Shown here: positions 37,022 through 47,890 of the stretch, one piece after another
Layout: each line of letters begins with the position of its first letter
Numbering within the stretch: the first letter of the stretch is position 1
Made by a program: the position numbers and the translations under genes
Notes under the pieces: generated by a model
The model's input: only the letters and a program-made list of their open reading frames with translations
Databases searched by the model: none
Told to the model about the DNA's origin: nothing
Assembly: GCA_025201345.1 (NCBI GenBank)
Contig: JAIXMG010000003.1
Span: 1,550,001-1,614,000 of the forward strand
Source of the DNA: Thamnidium elegans
Taxonomy: Eukaryota; Mucoromycota; Mucoromycetes; Mucorales; Mucoraceae
Reading direction: 5' to 3'
Length of the DNA stretch: 64,000 nt

Positions 37022-38247
37022 TTAAAAGTGCTTTTTATATCGACTTGCATTAATTTCATTATGACAAGTAGTAGTAGGTAACAAGGTACAAAGATATTGT
37101 CTAATAAAATGATATAAGTATATGTATGTATAAAAGTAGTATAAAACCGAACTTACTTGAACGAGGATATAGTTTGACTAGTTGAATTTGATTGATCTAA
37201 CCATAATTCTATCCGGTCAGCTCTATTTCTTCTTGATACTACAATTCCTACAACACCATAATCAAATAAAGCGGCTCCAATAAAGCCACATAATATCCTT
37301 TCAAATAAGTCATCTAATAATTTGAGATTGTTTTGAACAGTTATAATTAATCTGCCGCCCGTTTCATTTACTTTATCTTCCCACATTGGTTCAACACCTT
37401 TTTTAAAACAAAACAAGTTTTGATTTGGTAATAGTTGAGACGGTTTTTTAGAATAAGATTCTTTATATATACGCCAACGAGCAGAAAATTGCCAAACTGT
37501 ATCACATTCAAACACGGACTTGACAGCAGACATATATGACTGTTGATTAGTATCACTAAAGTAAAACACACATGGTTTAAATAAAGGTAAACTAGAATCA
37601 ACTGATATTTTGTTTTGTTGCATATATTCTTTAATATATTGATATCCAGTTGGATTTTGTTTCATTTTGATAGGATCAACCCAAACAGGAGCATTATTAT
37701 ATGCTTCGTTTGATTTATAGGGGCTGTGCATTGTGTCACCAATGTGACCTGGGTCAGTTGCTTTTGATTTTTCTTCTTCTTGATCATAATGGATTAATTT
37801 CATTTTATCTTTTGTCTGTGCGTCAACTGAGGCTGATGAGTAACTGGTGGCGACTGTACTAGTAGTACTGGTAGAACTAAATCTTCGGATCAGTTCAGTG
37901 GAGTGTGTAAGGTCAGATTCCGTGGAAGTACTGCTGCTGCTACTCATTTCAGATGGTCTTCGTTCAGCATAATACACTGTTGATGAAGTTATATAAGATG
38001 GTTCTAAAGATATATGTGTTTTTTTGGCCCGTTCACGCGTTATAGTAGATACAAACAGTGTGTTGTCAACCAGTCCAATATTTAACGCAACTTTAGATGT
38101 ACTTTTTAAGCCTTTCATTGTTTCTGAATTTAATGGTTTATGCGTGTGATGATAAACTGAGCAGGTTGAGGGTAACTGAACTGATATTTGTGAATAATCA
38201 AATATATTATGTTCACTTTCAAACTGCTGTGTTGAAACTAATTCCAT
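37022..38247 (-). CDS. eIF4E family protein, class II (4EHP)-like, with long N-terminal extension
   Basis: Exon 1 (38247-37157) and a short terminal exon (37100-37022) are joined by a GTAAGT..ATTAG intron. The first 200 or so residues are Ser/Thr-rich and probably disordered. The eIF4E core starts near CVFYFSD and includes VWQFSARWRIYKE, LFCFKKGVEPMWED and GGRLIITV. The Trp that clamps one face of the cap in class I eIF4E (TWQ context) is replaced by Tyr (QQSYMSAV), while the second clamp (MWED) is kept; this substitution is typical of class II eIF4E/4EHP. Such proteins bind capped mRNA more weakly and often repress translation. The terminal exon adds about 26 residues ending in KKHF, bringing the core to the usual length. 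Start: first ATG of the frame with a eukaryotic-style leader; an earlier in-frame Met is less likely. Confidence 0.8.
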
Positions 38248-38474
38248 TTTATATATTTGTATATAAATATAAAAAAAAAAAGTAAAGGGGAAAGAGTTGG
38301 ACACTATATTTTTTTTATAATCCCCCTTTTTATTTTTTCGTTCACGTGAACGATTCTTTTTATTTATATGGACCCAGTGCCGGTGATTTATGTTTATTTT
38401 CGGCGGCATTATAAAAAATCATCAGGTTTTATAAGGTTTATGGGTCTACACACCTAGACAAAAAAGGCAAGCTA
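38248..38474. other. Boundary between host genes and accessory region
   Basis: AT-rich promoter-like sequence of the eIF4E gene. It includes CACGTGAACG at about 38342, and then the accessory elements begin. No gene. Confidence 0.4.
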
Positions 38475-40589
38475 GATTTTTCTTTTAAAAGGGTCCAGAC
38501 GACCTTTATCCTGCCAAATAGAATTGGAGACATCCAGCATATTTTCCGTAGCGTTTATATCTAGTTGCCAAAGTATGTTACAAGGTTTTTTGAATTCCAG
38601 TATACTATTGGTGTTTTTCCCATTCAACATCTTCATTGGTTTCATTTTTTCATTTGATTTGCACATATTGCAGGTCTGTAATAAATATACTTTAGCTTCA
38701 AGTTACTTTTATATATATATATATATATATATATAATCCCTTACGATTGACGTCCTAAACTTGATAAACGCAGGGAGGCAAAGAAAAGCAGAAAGTTAAA
38801 AGAGAAAAAGTATAATATTATATCTAATGGTCTCTGCATCCAATAATAATATTTTTGAAAACATTTAGCTCAAAGTGGCGCCCATCAAAATTTGTAAAAA
38901 GTTCACTTGTCCCTTTGGTGGTCTTTGGTGGCGGAATGAGAAATAAAAATGCGGTAACGATGAAGAAAAGGTTAGCTGGTGTAACCAATATATTGTATAA
39001 AGAGCTATCATGTCGCCAAAAACAATATCTTGCGGCCGTTGTAGACATTGACAAATCTGTAAGGCCGATAATTTTTTAAAAAAAGTTTTCGTAGTTAACT
39101 ACCAAAAAAATACGTGCTAACTAATTTAATTACCTTTCGTATCCAAATTTACTGAAATCAAAAACAGTATAAAGCATTTCCAAAGATGCAGAGTAGGTTA
39201 CTGTCTTTCATTTTTACGCTGGAGTTTGAGGCCAAGTCTTTATTGTTCACAGAAACATATCTCCATTTTAATGAGGGACTTGGGAAAAAAGAAAACAATT
39301 TTGGCTTATATTTCTGTTCTTGCGCATTAGCCGCTTCTTCTTCAGTTTTTTGACACATGTAACCCAAGGCAGGGATAAAAATTCTCAGGGGCCTTTGAAA
39401 GGTTTACAGTAGTAGGAGTCAGTGGCAATCTCCCATTCAGACTTTTTATTACTGATTCCACCTGCTCTTTATAATCCATGCAAAATGCTGGTAATTCCGC
39501 AGCTATACCTTTTAGCATATTCCAGCAGTATTCATATAGTAACTGGTGTATCTGGCTTGCATCAGCTTCCTATAATTAGAAAAATATAAATTAATTTCTC
39601 TCTTTAAGTACCAATAAGAATGCTCTTACTGGAAATATTTGTTTCATTTTCAGTTTCAAATATACAGAGGTTGTGTGATCAAACCTTTCCACAATTAGTT
39701 TTAAGTATCGTAAGATAAGGCATCGCTGTATCCTTTGATATTTCTTTCTTTTAAAGAGCAAAAAATTGAGGGATGTGATTCTGAAAATCTGAAAAAAAGT
39801 CAATACAAATGATTGCGAGATATAAGTCTTGTTCGTAATAGGAATTCTCATTACCAATTGACAAATTGAATACCAAAAGCTCTTTTGAAATACTTGTTTG
39901 TGATTATAGAGCTCTTTGTTATCAATTAAATAATAGTTGACAAAAAGTTGAGCTTTGATAAGAGCTTCCCTTAAGAATTCATTCAAGGCCGTAATTTTTC
40001 TATAAATTTAGTCTTGTGTTCGCCGCGCAAAAACGGTTTCAAGCTTTATTTTTCTTGTATATCGCTCAAAATTATTACCTAATTTCTCTAGTAAAACTTC
40101 GTCTAGGGTCTTTTTGTAATTTTTGCAGGCTTTTGAAGCGGCTGTCGCATGACCAAAATTAGAGCAGGACTTACATTTTACTATATTAGAGCTGCTGGAT
40201 GACGGTGAACCTTGGAGTCTTATTCTTCTACCTTCTTCTTTATCTTCTTTTCTCTGGTACGTGTCTTTTGCTCCAATTTTCCGTTTGTTACTTTTTTCTA
40301 TATATAGTTTCAAACAACAAGACCAATTTTAGTCATAAACGTTATCATTATTTACCTCATAATATAACACTTACGGGTATTGAACTTTTTACAAAAGGAA
40401 AATGATTTATTTGGTTGTCCCACTTCCTTACAATCGGCACAGGTAATAACTTCCTCTAAAAACAAAATAAGTGGCATTAAATAATATAATCTTCATATTA
40501 TGAATTCTAGCTACCTTTTTTTTTTTTTTGTGCTATTTCTCACTTAATTTAATTTTAAGATATTTACGACACTCAGAAAAAGAACGCAT
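38475..40589 (-). pseudogene. Degenerate TnpB/Fanzor-like element gene
   Basis: Minus-strand fragments line up in order as one protein. The N-terminus has two CX2C...C knuckle-like motifs (ITCADCKEVG and VKCKSCSNFGHATAASKAC). A helical region follows (FVNYYLIDNKELYNHKQVFQKSFWYSICQL, interrupted by an in-frame intron) and then FPSPSLKWRYVSV. Lastly a zinc ribbon (TCNMCKS) and LDINATENMLDVSNSIW carry the last RuvC Asp, before the end FKRK. This layout fits eukaryotic TnpB homologues (Fanzor), RNA-guided nucleases of mobile elements. The copy is dead: an in-frame TAA at 40008-40010, frame breaks near 39375 and 39165, loss of the RuvC-I region, and an inverted middle segment (next entry). Family assignment is from memory of motif patterns; no search was possible. 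Confidence 0.65.
38846..39079 (+). pseudogene. Inverted internal segment of the Fanzor-like element
   Basis: The plus strand reads SSLVPLVVFGGGMRNKNAV, then MKKRLAGVTNILYKEL and LAAVVDIDKS, followed by a GTAAGG donor-like site. In TnpB/Fanzor proteins this block lies just before the TCxxC zinc ribbon and carries the ...VDID... strand. Here it is on the opposite strand from the rest of the gene, whose zinc ribbon follows on the minus strand at about 38680. The simplest reading is a local inversion of about 0.25-0.3 kb. Confidence 0.55.
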
Positions 40590-41875
40590 TGAATAAAGAT
40601 GAATAGAAAAGAAATTTACAATTATCAATTGTTTATATTGCTGTCAAAATTAATAAAAGAGAGCCAATAGTTTTTATTGATTTATTCCGTGCATAAACGC
40701 AAGTAAGCGAAATTGAAAAATTGATCATTTAACTGGGCACTTGGTTAAAAAAAGTCGTAGCAACTCTTTCTTTCTAACAAAACTTTTCTCATATAGGCAT
40801 AATATTAAGACCATTTACAAAATAATACTGTTCATTGATAGTCTTATTTTGTTAAATCTCGCTGAACCGTTGCCAGAACTACGGTAGTCGCTCGATTTAA
40901 GATTGTCCGCGGTTCCACCAAATTTCACTCTTATATCGAGCGAACTCTTATATCAAGCGTTGATGGGAATTAAAATATTTCCACTGGAAGTGTATGGGTC
41001 TAGCTAAATGTGTAATGTTGGCGAAGGAACAAGTCGTTGAATAAAGTGTTGGTTCTAGAAGTAACTAAAAAAAAATAGGCGTTATTAAAAGTAGTTTATG
41101 ATATATATATATATATATATAAAAAAAAAGCCCAGTACCGTCGAGTGGTGCACATTTGAGAATTTTCAATCAAATTGGACATTAAGTACGCGGTAGTTGG
41201 CTTTGGAGGCTCAATAAATGCCTGTAAACTTCCGCAAAGAATACAAAGGAAATTGTAGAGTAATTGTGTTGGCACTATGCAAGATCCGGTTCATAGGCTA
41301 TGAACAAATGTGAAGTCTATAAGATTATTTGTGTTTTATTAATAATTATGCTGGTCTCTCCACGGATTTCGAAGAAAATCATTAATTTGGAAGGAAGTAC
41401 AAGCAGGTTGTGGAGCTTGTTACAAATGTTAAATTATAACGACTTATCATACCTAACTATATATTCCGAATCAATTTCATATAATTAACATTAATACCTA
41501 GAAAATAGATATAAACTCTAATTAAATCTTCTCTCCCCAATTAATTACATAAAACCTTTGTCATTTTCGTCTATGAGACGACATCTTCGATTGCCGAAAA
41601 GAGGTTTTTCTGCTTAGATATGATGAAGATAAAAAAAAAAGAAAAAAAAAGACTTAAATCAATTATGACTTTCGCATGAAGAGTTAAACATTGATAAACA
41701 GTTATATGGATATTTTTTTTACTAAATTTAAGAGAAAAGATGTTTACGTGCTAGTTTAAGGCTCTGACTTTGCACAACTAGTTTGTTAAATGATATTTTT
41801 TTTTAAAAAGGATGACTATATAGGAAAACACGAATTCATGGTTGGCCTTGAATCTATATTGAGCAGCTGTTCTAC
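40590..41875. other. Accessory noncoding region with short repeated CGCTCGAT-type words
   Basis: The stretch 40890-40970 contains CGCTCGATTTAAG followed by two inverted, slightly different copies (CTTATATCGAGCG and CTTATATCAAGCG), as in terminal regions of pogo/Tigger-type DNA transposons. An AT microsatellite lies at 41100-41120. No confident gene; an ORF at 41300-41488 is not supported. Confidence 0.4.
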
Positions 41876-42562
41876 AAGAAGATTATATACAATTGACTTT
41901 AAGCCAAGTAGTAACTAGTCCCGGTGTAAACGAGAAAGAGCAAGAATCTATTACTTTCCGGAATAAAATAATCTATATTCAAAATTTATATACAAGGCTG
42001 TGTTTAGACAAGTGGGAAAATCTTATTGAATACATCCATTTAATTCGATTATGTGATACACATTACGAGGATGATGACAGTGTAAATATGCAGCTATTCG
42101 TACCGAAAAATAAAATAGGTTTCACGAGTAATCTTAAAACGTTTATACCTGACAATGTAAGGAACACTGTCTTTCTTTTTATATGTACTAATATTTTTGT
42201 TAAAAAGGTGTTATACTTTAAGATCATAGAAAAATCAGGATCTTATAAACTTAGGATAAGTAAGTATTTATTAAATAAGGACGGAAAGACATATTCTGAC
42301 TTATTCAAATAGGTTACCATGAATGCGAGCCTTCAGAAGATAATGAAACAATCGCTTTGAAATATGATATTGCAGAAAATATAAAAACTTTAACTCTCAC
42401 TTTTGAAGTCGAGAATTTCTGTGCTGACGTGTATTTGCCTCTCATAATTTCAATCATGCCTCACAGTTATTTCTGTTCTCTACACTTTGATTTAAAGGAT
42501 ATAGATAATGACCTTAAAAGAGACATTACATTAAAAGTAGGAGATCCGCTGTCTTTATTTTG
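41876..42562 (+). CDS. Unknown spliced gene (5' end unresolved)
   Basis: An open frame from about 41876 continues through two probable introns: 42157-42207 (GTAAGG..AAAAG, branch-like TACTAAT) and about 42260-42312 (GTAAGT..AATAG). After the second intron the frame runs YHECEPSEDNETIALKYD to the TGA at 42560-42562. The spliced product (about 190 residues or more) is acidic and rich in beta-type residues. I recognise no domain. The frame upstream of 41876 is closed by a stop, and no clean start plus donor is visible, so the first exon is missing from this model. It lies in the repeat-rich region and could belong to a mobile element or be lineage-specific. Confidence 0.45.
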
Positions 42563-43095
42563 ATTCTAATATAAAATAATAATAAAAAAGCGCTTATTAA
42601 AATTATTTACTTCTATTGTTTATTTAAAAAGTGGTAAAAACAAGTCTATTAAACAACGTAATAACTATTAAAAAGAGTTCCTGGATCTATATATGTAAAA
42701 GCCCTCGAAGGAAGCTCTTGTAGATATATATATGTAGCAAGTTTTTATTAATCGATTTTTTCTTCTAATTTTGCTATTCCTTGCCAAATATTTTGGAACT
42801 ATTGGCGAAGCTCTTGCTTCGCCTGAGTTGATCAATTACGTATTTGTTATTAAAATTAAGCGTTGTTTGTCCGAAGTTTTTTGGAGGTATAGTTAGATTA
42901 AAAAAAAGAAGAAAAGGTTTGCGTGAAATTTGTTTTACGCGTTTAGACATTTGGCTGTCTCTTCGACTGAGAGGATTTCATGATAAAATAAAAATTAATA
43001 GTGTGTAGTTATATACAAATAGATATAATCTACTTACTTTTACATAAATATGAAAGGTATGAGGTAATATCAAGAACAACGGATAGTGTCTAACG
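42563..43095. other. Accessory intergenic region with a short perfect hairpin
   Basis: GGCGAAGC and GCTTCGCC (42804-42811 and 42816-42823) form an 8-bp stem with a 4-nt loop. Otherwise AT-rich with no gene. Confidence 0.4.
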
Positions 43096-43423
43096 TTATC
43101 GAAACGTATTTGGTGTAACGGGCTTTTCTAATGTTCTACCATCTTTGGCCATAGTATAACAATTTATATAATCTCCTTCTACACCACTGGAGCATCTACC
43201 ATTATCATTGCTTGATGCTCTGGCTTGTCTAAATCCAGAAACCGTCTTTACGTTATCTTAATTGATAACTTTAGTTTCATACTGACTTTCATAAAGAAAT
43301 AAAAAAAAAAAAGAAACCCAATGTCTATACGGCATCACAGTCAGGTGGGCCACATTTGGATCTAGAACTTCTCTTGTATACGGCGTTTGCTTCAAGAAAA
43401 GCCATATCATCTTGTATCGGCAT
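43096..43423 (-). CDS. Possible small Cys-containing peptide gene
   Basis: Two minus-strand exons join in phase: 43423-43332 (MPIQDDMAFLEANAVYKRSS.., ending CGPPDCDA; donor GTATAG) and 43245-43096 (TVSGFRQARASSNDNGRCSS, then GVEGDYINCYTMAKDGRTL, ending NTFR and TAA). The product, about 80 residues, has four Cys and a KRSSR dibasic site. A hydrophobic Met-led stretch (MHLITFLSIMYIGI, about 43547-43500) upstream could be a signal peptide, but I could not splice it on in frame. If joined, it would be a small secreted Cys-containing protein. Unrecognised family; could be a relic. Confidence 0.35.
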
Positions 43424-44215
43424 AAAAGAGAACAAAAGCGCTAGAAAAAAGCATAATAATCAATATAAGATATAAGCTCGTTTAAAAAGTGTACATATAA
43501 AAAAGATACTTAATTCCGATATACATAATAGAAAGAAAGGTGATAAGATGCATCTGTATTAGAACGAGACAAAAAGTAAATTACTGGTATACGCAATAAA
43601 GATAAATTTTACTATGATAAAATAAGTACGGAGACTATTTGCTCATTGATTTAGAACCAGCTTCGTTACGGACGAACTAAGATTTATTCCAGGAGTTCAT
43701 CAAAGAATAGTATGGGTAACCTACAAAATAAATAATTCAGTCAAAATAATTCTTTGAAGATATATTCAGGTTTTCGAGGTTTCGTACATTTGGCAATAAG
43801 TTTACTTATCTTTGTGGAATAAAAAACTATTAATAGTTACACAACTTCGCCTCTTTTGAAGCAAAGCTTAATGATATTCACGCATCTTTTATAAATATCA
43901 ACGCAATTATTTCACGCCACATTGGTATATTAATCTGTAGGTATTATCGATAAGTGAAAAAAAGGGGGAAGCATAGGGCCAAGATCATATATTTGTAAAT
44001 AAAAATTGATCCCCACTTTCTATTTTTTTTCAAGGGTCTTTGCATCCGCGTTTCTATTATATATATATATATATATCTTGTGCACAGATTTTCAAAGTGG
44101 CATATATGCAACATAGGTCAGTTTTTATTTTAAAAGTCTAAGGCGATTTAATAAATGTTTTCATTATATTGGACGCCAAACGTCTTAGAGTTTTATTGCA
44201 TGAATATACTTATAA

Positions 44216-45205
44216 CTGTGATATTGACGGTTATAAAATAAAAGTGAATATCAAAATACAAAAAATATAATATAATAACAGAAAATTATCAGGCTTTAAA
44301 AATGTAATGGTTTTTATTATAAGAAAATGTGTGCGCTTTATGTACATATGGGGTTTAAATGGATGCTTATCGTCAGATGTGATACTTAGACAGTATTAGC
44401 AAGCCATTCATGTAATGGTAAGATAACTTTAAAAGAGAATAAAGTTAAATTAGCATTGAGAAATAAGATTGTGGTATATCTAATCCGAATTAAACAAAAT
44501 AAATACCTTTGGCTTACAAACGAAAATGTAAAGGTAATTACAGAGGTAGAAAACAGGAACAAATAGAATATAAGTTTATTAAAAGAAAATAATAAAAGTA
44601 TAAAAAGAATAATATGGATATTAAACAGATAAAAACACTAAAGTGTTATTTATATCTATTGTGTGGTGTTTATACGTTGTCGAGAATTAATGATAAAATT
44701 AGTAAGGTATTTGAATATTTAAATAAGGGTAGGTTGTAGTGGATTAAAGTCCTAAGAATTGTTATCGTATTAACTAAATCAAGGCAATGATCTTGGGTCA
44801 TTACAATTCATATATGAGCAGTTTTAAAATAGAATAGTTTCCTCAGAAAGTTAATTATAACAGCAGCGATGCCTGTTATCTTTCCAGTTGGCTTCAAGAC
44901 TAAAATATATAAGATAGAGGCTTGTGGATCATAAATGATAAGACAATTATTTATGTAAACCAGTTATCTTCTGTTTGTCAAGAGTTTCAGACTTCTAATT
45001 TTATGATCAAAGCGATAGAACAATAGAATATATCTGAGATTAATTTGTAAGTAGATACTCTGATTTGTGTATAGCTTATGTACGTGACATATGAGGATAT
45101 AACTTATATAAGTATATATAAATTAGTATTGTGGAAATATAATACGTAGATATAACAATATATAAATTAGTATTATTGAAATATAATGCGTAGATACAAC
45201 AGACA
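44216..45205. repeat. Diverged direct repeat, copy 1
   Basis: The segment begins with GTGATATTGACGGTTATAA and shares long interrupted similarity with copy 2 (about 45422-45965). Shared parts include a block near 44840-44970 containing AATTATAACAGC and AAGATAGAGGC. Copy 1 ends in its own short tandem duplication (about 45117-45205, TATAAATTAGTATT-type unit). No coding potential. Confidence 0.6.
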
Positions 45206-45421
45206 GTACCTACATTGAAATATGTAATACAATACAAGACAAAAATAATAGTAACCATGCTTACGTATGAAGATATGTAGTGAATATAAAGGGTAAATGT
45301 GATAGTAATATATGAAAAAGGGGTCTAAAGTGACGAAAAGTGGTAGATAATCAGGATAATAGTAGATATGAAATATAATTTAAATAAAATAAATAGTAGA
45401 AGAGTTATGTACTTGAGGAGT

Positions 45422-45965
45422 TGTGATATTGACGATTATGTTAATAAGAGTAAATATCAAAAAAGAAAAATAAAGAATATAAACATAAAATTTATCAGAC
45501 TTTAAAAAGGAATTGTTGTTTTTATTAATGAAATAATGTGTGCCTTATATACAAAATAAGTTAAATAAGCGCTTATCAACTTAATATGAAACATGAACAA
45601 TGTTTACCATTTAATAGTGGATGAGTAATTTGAAAATATAAATAGTTTCTTTAGAAGGTCAATTATAACAGCGGAAATGCTTATTATCTTTCTAATTGGC
45701 TTTCTAAATAAAAGGTCCAAGATAGAGGCATGTTCATTCAAAATAAATGGGGTATTATTTATGAACCATTTATCTGTCTTTGATAAGAATTAAAACAGTC
45801 TAATGCTTATATAATCGATAAAAGAGAACAATATAAGGTATCTGAGTAGATATATGTAATATACGACATTTGTGTATAAATTGTGTAAGAAATATGTGAG
45901 AACATGTACTTGTATAAGTTATGTGTAAATTTGTATCATTGAATATATTACGTAAGTACAACAGG
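45422..45965. repeat. Diverged direct repeat, copy 2
   Basis: It starts with GTGATATTGACGATTATGT and follows copy 1 in the same order and orientation, but lacks roughly 400 bp of its middle. The divergence is large, so the duplication is old, or both are fragments of a dispersed AT-rich element. Confidence 0.6.
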
Positions 45966-46410
45966 AGTATAGGAAATTCAGTGCGTAACAATAATTTAAT
46001 TGTATACTTCTTTAACTTATAAAAGACCTCTTAATTAGCTTTTATTCATCTCTTTATTCTTGTTACACGACAAAATACTATTTTCTCTTTTGATTTTGGA
46101 TGAAGCAAATCGTGGATTCATCCAATGCATGGACAATCTAATAGATGGTTCATCCATACAAATAATTTATCAATATCTTTTCTTATCTCTTTTTAAAAAC
46201 ATATAAATACCAAACGATTTATCAAATAAAAATAAAAATCAATTAACTTACTACTTAACTAAATACTTAAAAAGGGTTTTCTTTTTGATTATTCTAATCT
46301 TTTTACTACTATTTTATCCCCTTCTACCATATTTACTCGTAGCTTGATTCCCTTGAATTATTTAAAATTCATTGTATCCTTTTAATTTTATTTAAACTAT
46401 ATTTCTACCA

Positions 46411-46450
46411 TTAAGTCGTTCTACTTATAAAACAGGAACTGGTGCTCACT
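46411..46450. repeat. Extra direct copy of a 40-bp motif
   Basis: TTAAGTCGTTCTACTTATAA and the following 20 bp recur exactly at 46596-46635 inside the left arm of the inverted repeat, and inverted in the right arm. The flanking sequence is only loosely similar. Confidence 0.75.
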
Positions 46451-46528
46451 ATTTATACTATTTTATTTTACACCACGTAACATCAATTAACAAATTCCAA
46501 ATTTCTAACATTCTATATTTTTTTTATC

Positions 46529-46682
46529 CTTGAATTCCCTAGGATCTTACTCTCCATTGTATTTTTTACCTAAATCTTTTATTCTACTTTATTACTTAAG
46601 TCGTTCTACTTATAAAACAGGAACTGGTGCTCACTTTTCTTACTATTACCTTATTATACTCTTTTTACACTTTACCACACTA
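46529..46682. repeat. 154-bp inverted repeat, left arm
   Basis: By eye this arm is the reverse complement of 47361-47514 with no gap and about one mismatch (CCCTAGG versus CCCTTGG). The arms enclose about 680 bp with no gene. Confidence 0.85.
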
Positions 46683-47360
46683 ACGATTGATTAACAGTAG
46701 AGAAATAAAAGATAAAAGGTAATAGTAATGATACAATGTGGGTCCGTTGAGATAAATAATTTATAAGTTCTTTAAAAGAGGAGATAGCCAGAGAGCCTTC
46801 TAGTATATCCAGTTTTAAATAGTGAGCACCACGTCGTTTTTATATAAATATATATTATAAATATAAGGAGACGAATCCAAAGAGAGAGAAAATAAAGTAA
46901 AAAAATATAATTGATAAAATAAAATATAAAAGTACAAGGAAATATAGTATTAATATACTTGTTTTCAAGGGAATCAAAGGGAAAATAAAGTTATAAAAGT
47001 TATTATAAAGAAAAATAATAGTATACGTGGTAAAATACTTCAAGTTATAGTCAGTGAATTTATGTTATAATATGATTGATTTTTATTTAAAGTAATTTTT
47101 AGGGGTTTTTATATCTGAATATATGTAATGGGATCGGTTATTCTTACCCATGATTTCTCGGAAAGAGAAATAGATGATACTAAGATTTTAATTCTATAAT
47201 TTGTTTTAAGATAAAAAGAGTAAAGTATAATGAAAAAGATACTAAAGTTTTAGAATAAGATAATTTAGTTTATCTGAAAGTAAAAAGTCGGAAGTGTTGT
47301 AAAAAGAATTATTAAAAGTCAGAATTGTCAGATTGTAATAGTAAGTTGTTAATCAATAGA

Positions 47361-47514
47361 TAGTGTGGTAAAGTGTAAAAAGAGTATAATAAGGTAATAG
47401 TAAGAAAAGTGAGCACCAGTTCCTGTTTTATAAGTAGAACGACTTAAGTAATAAAGTAGAATAAAAGATTTAGGTAAAAAATACAATGGAGAGTAAGATC
47501 CAAGGGAATTCAAG
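47361..47514. repeat. 154-bp inverted repeat, right arm
   Basis: Mate of the left arm at 46529-46682. It could be a fold-back element, or two oppositely oriented fragments of a dispersed repeat such as an LTR. Confidence 0.85.
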
Positions 47515-47818
47515 TACAAAATAAAATAAAAGAGCTTGCTTCTAAAGGTCTTTTATAAAATAAAGGAAGTATAAGATTAAATTGTTTACAAAGAGTGAAT
47601 TATATTTTATTAAATAAAAGTTGAAGGTATTTATATCATTTTTAGTTTTCTTAATTAGGTATTTAAATTTATAACAACCATGGAGGTTTGATTTCTTGTG
47701 TTAGGACAACAAGGACGATCCTTGTTAACATTATTTTATCAGAAAGAGGTAGTTTGTATAACACTGTCACAAGGAAATAAGTCTATAGACACTACATCAA
47801 ACAAAAAATTAGTAAAAG

Positions 47819-47890
47819 CTCTCCGACTGGGAATTGAACCCAGGTCTCCCGCGTGACAGGCGGGGATACTCACCACTATACTATCGAAGA
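47819..47890 (-). tRNA. tRNA-Asp (anticodon GUC)
   Basis: The 72-nt cloverleaf reads on the minus strand from 47890. The acceptor stem TCTTCGA pairs with TCGGAGA (one G-U), discriminator G. The D-arm is AGTATAGTGGTGAGTAT, the anticodon stem-loop CCCGCCTGTCACGCGGG has GTC in the loop, and the T-arm has GGTTCAATTCC. Internal A and B box sequences are intact. No intron. It lies about 590 bp upstream of the gag start of retroelement A. Confidence 0.96.

Noticed and set aside
42804..42823. Perfect 8-bp hairpin as a terminator or MITE
   Set aside because: Too short, isolated, and without flanking duplication to call either.
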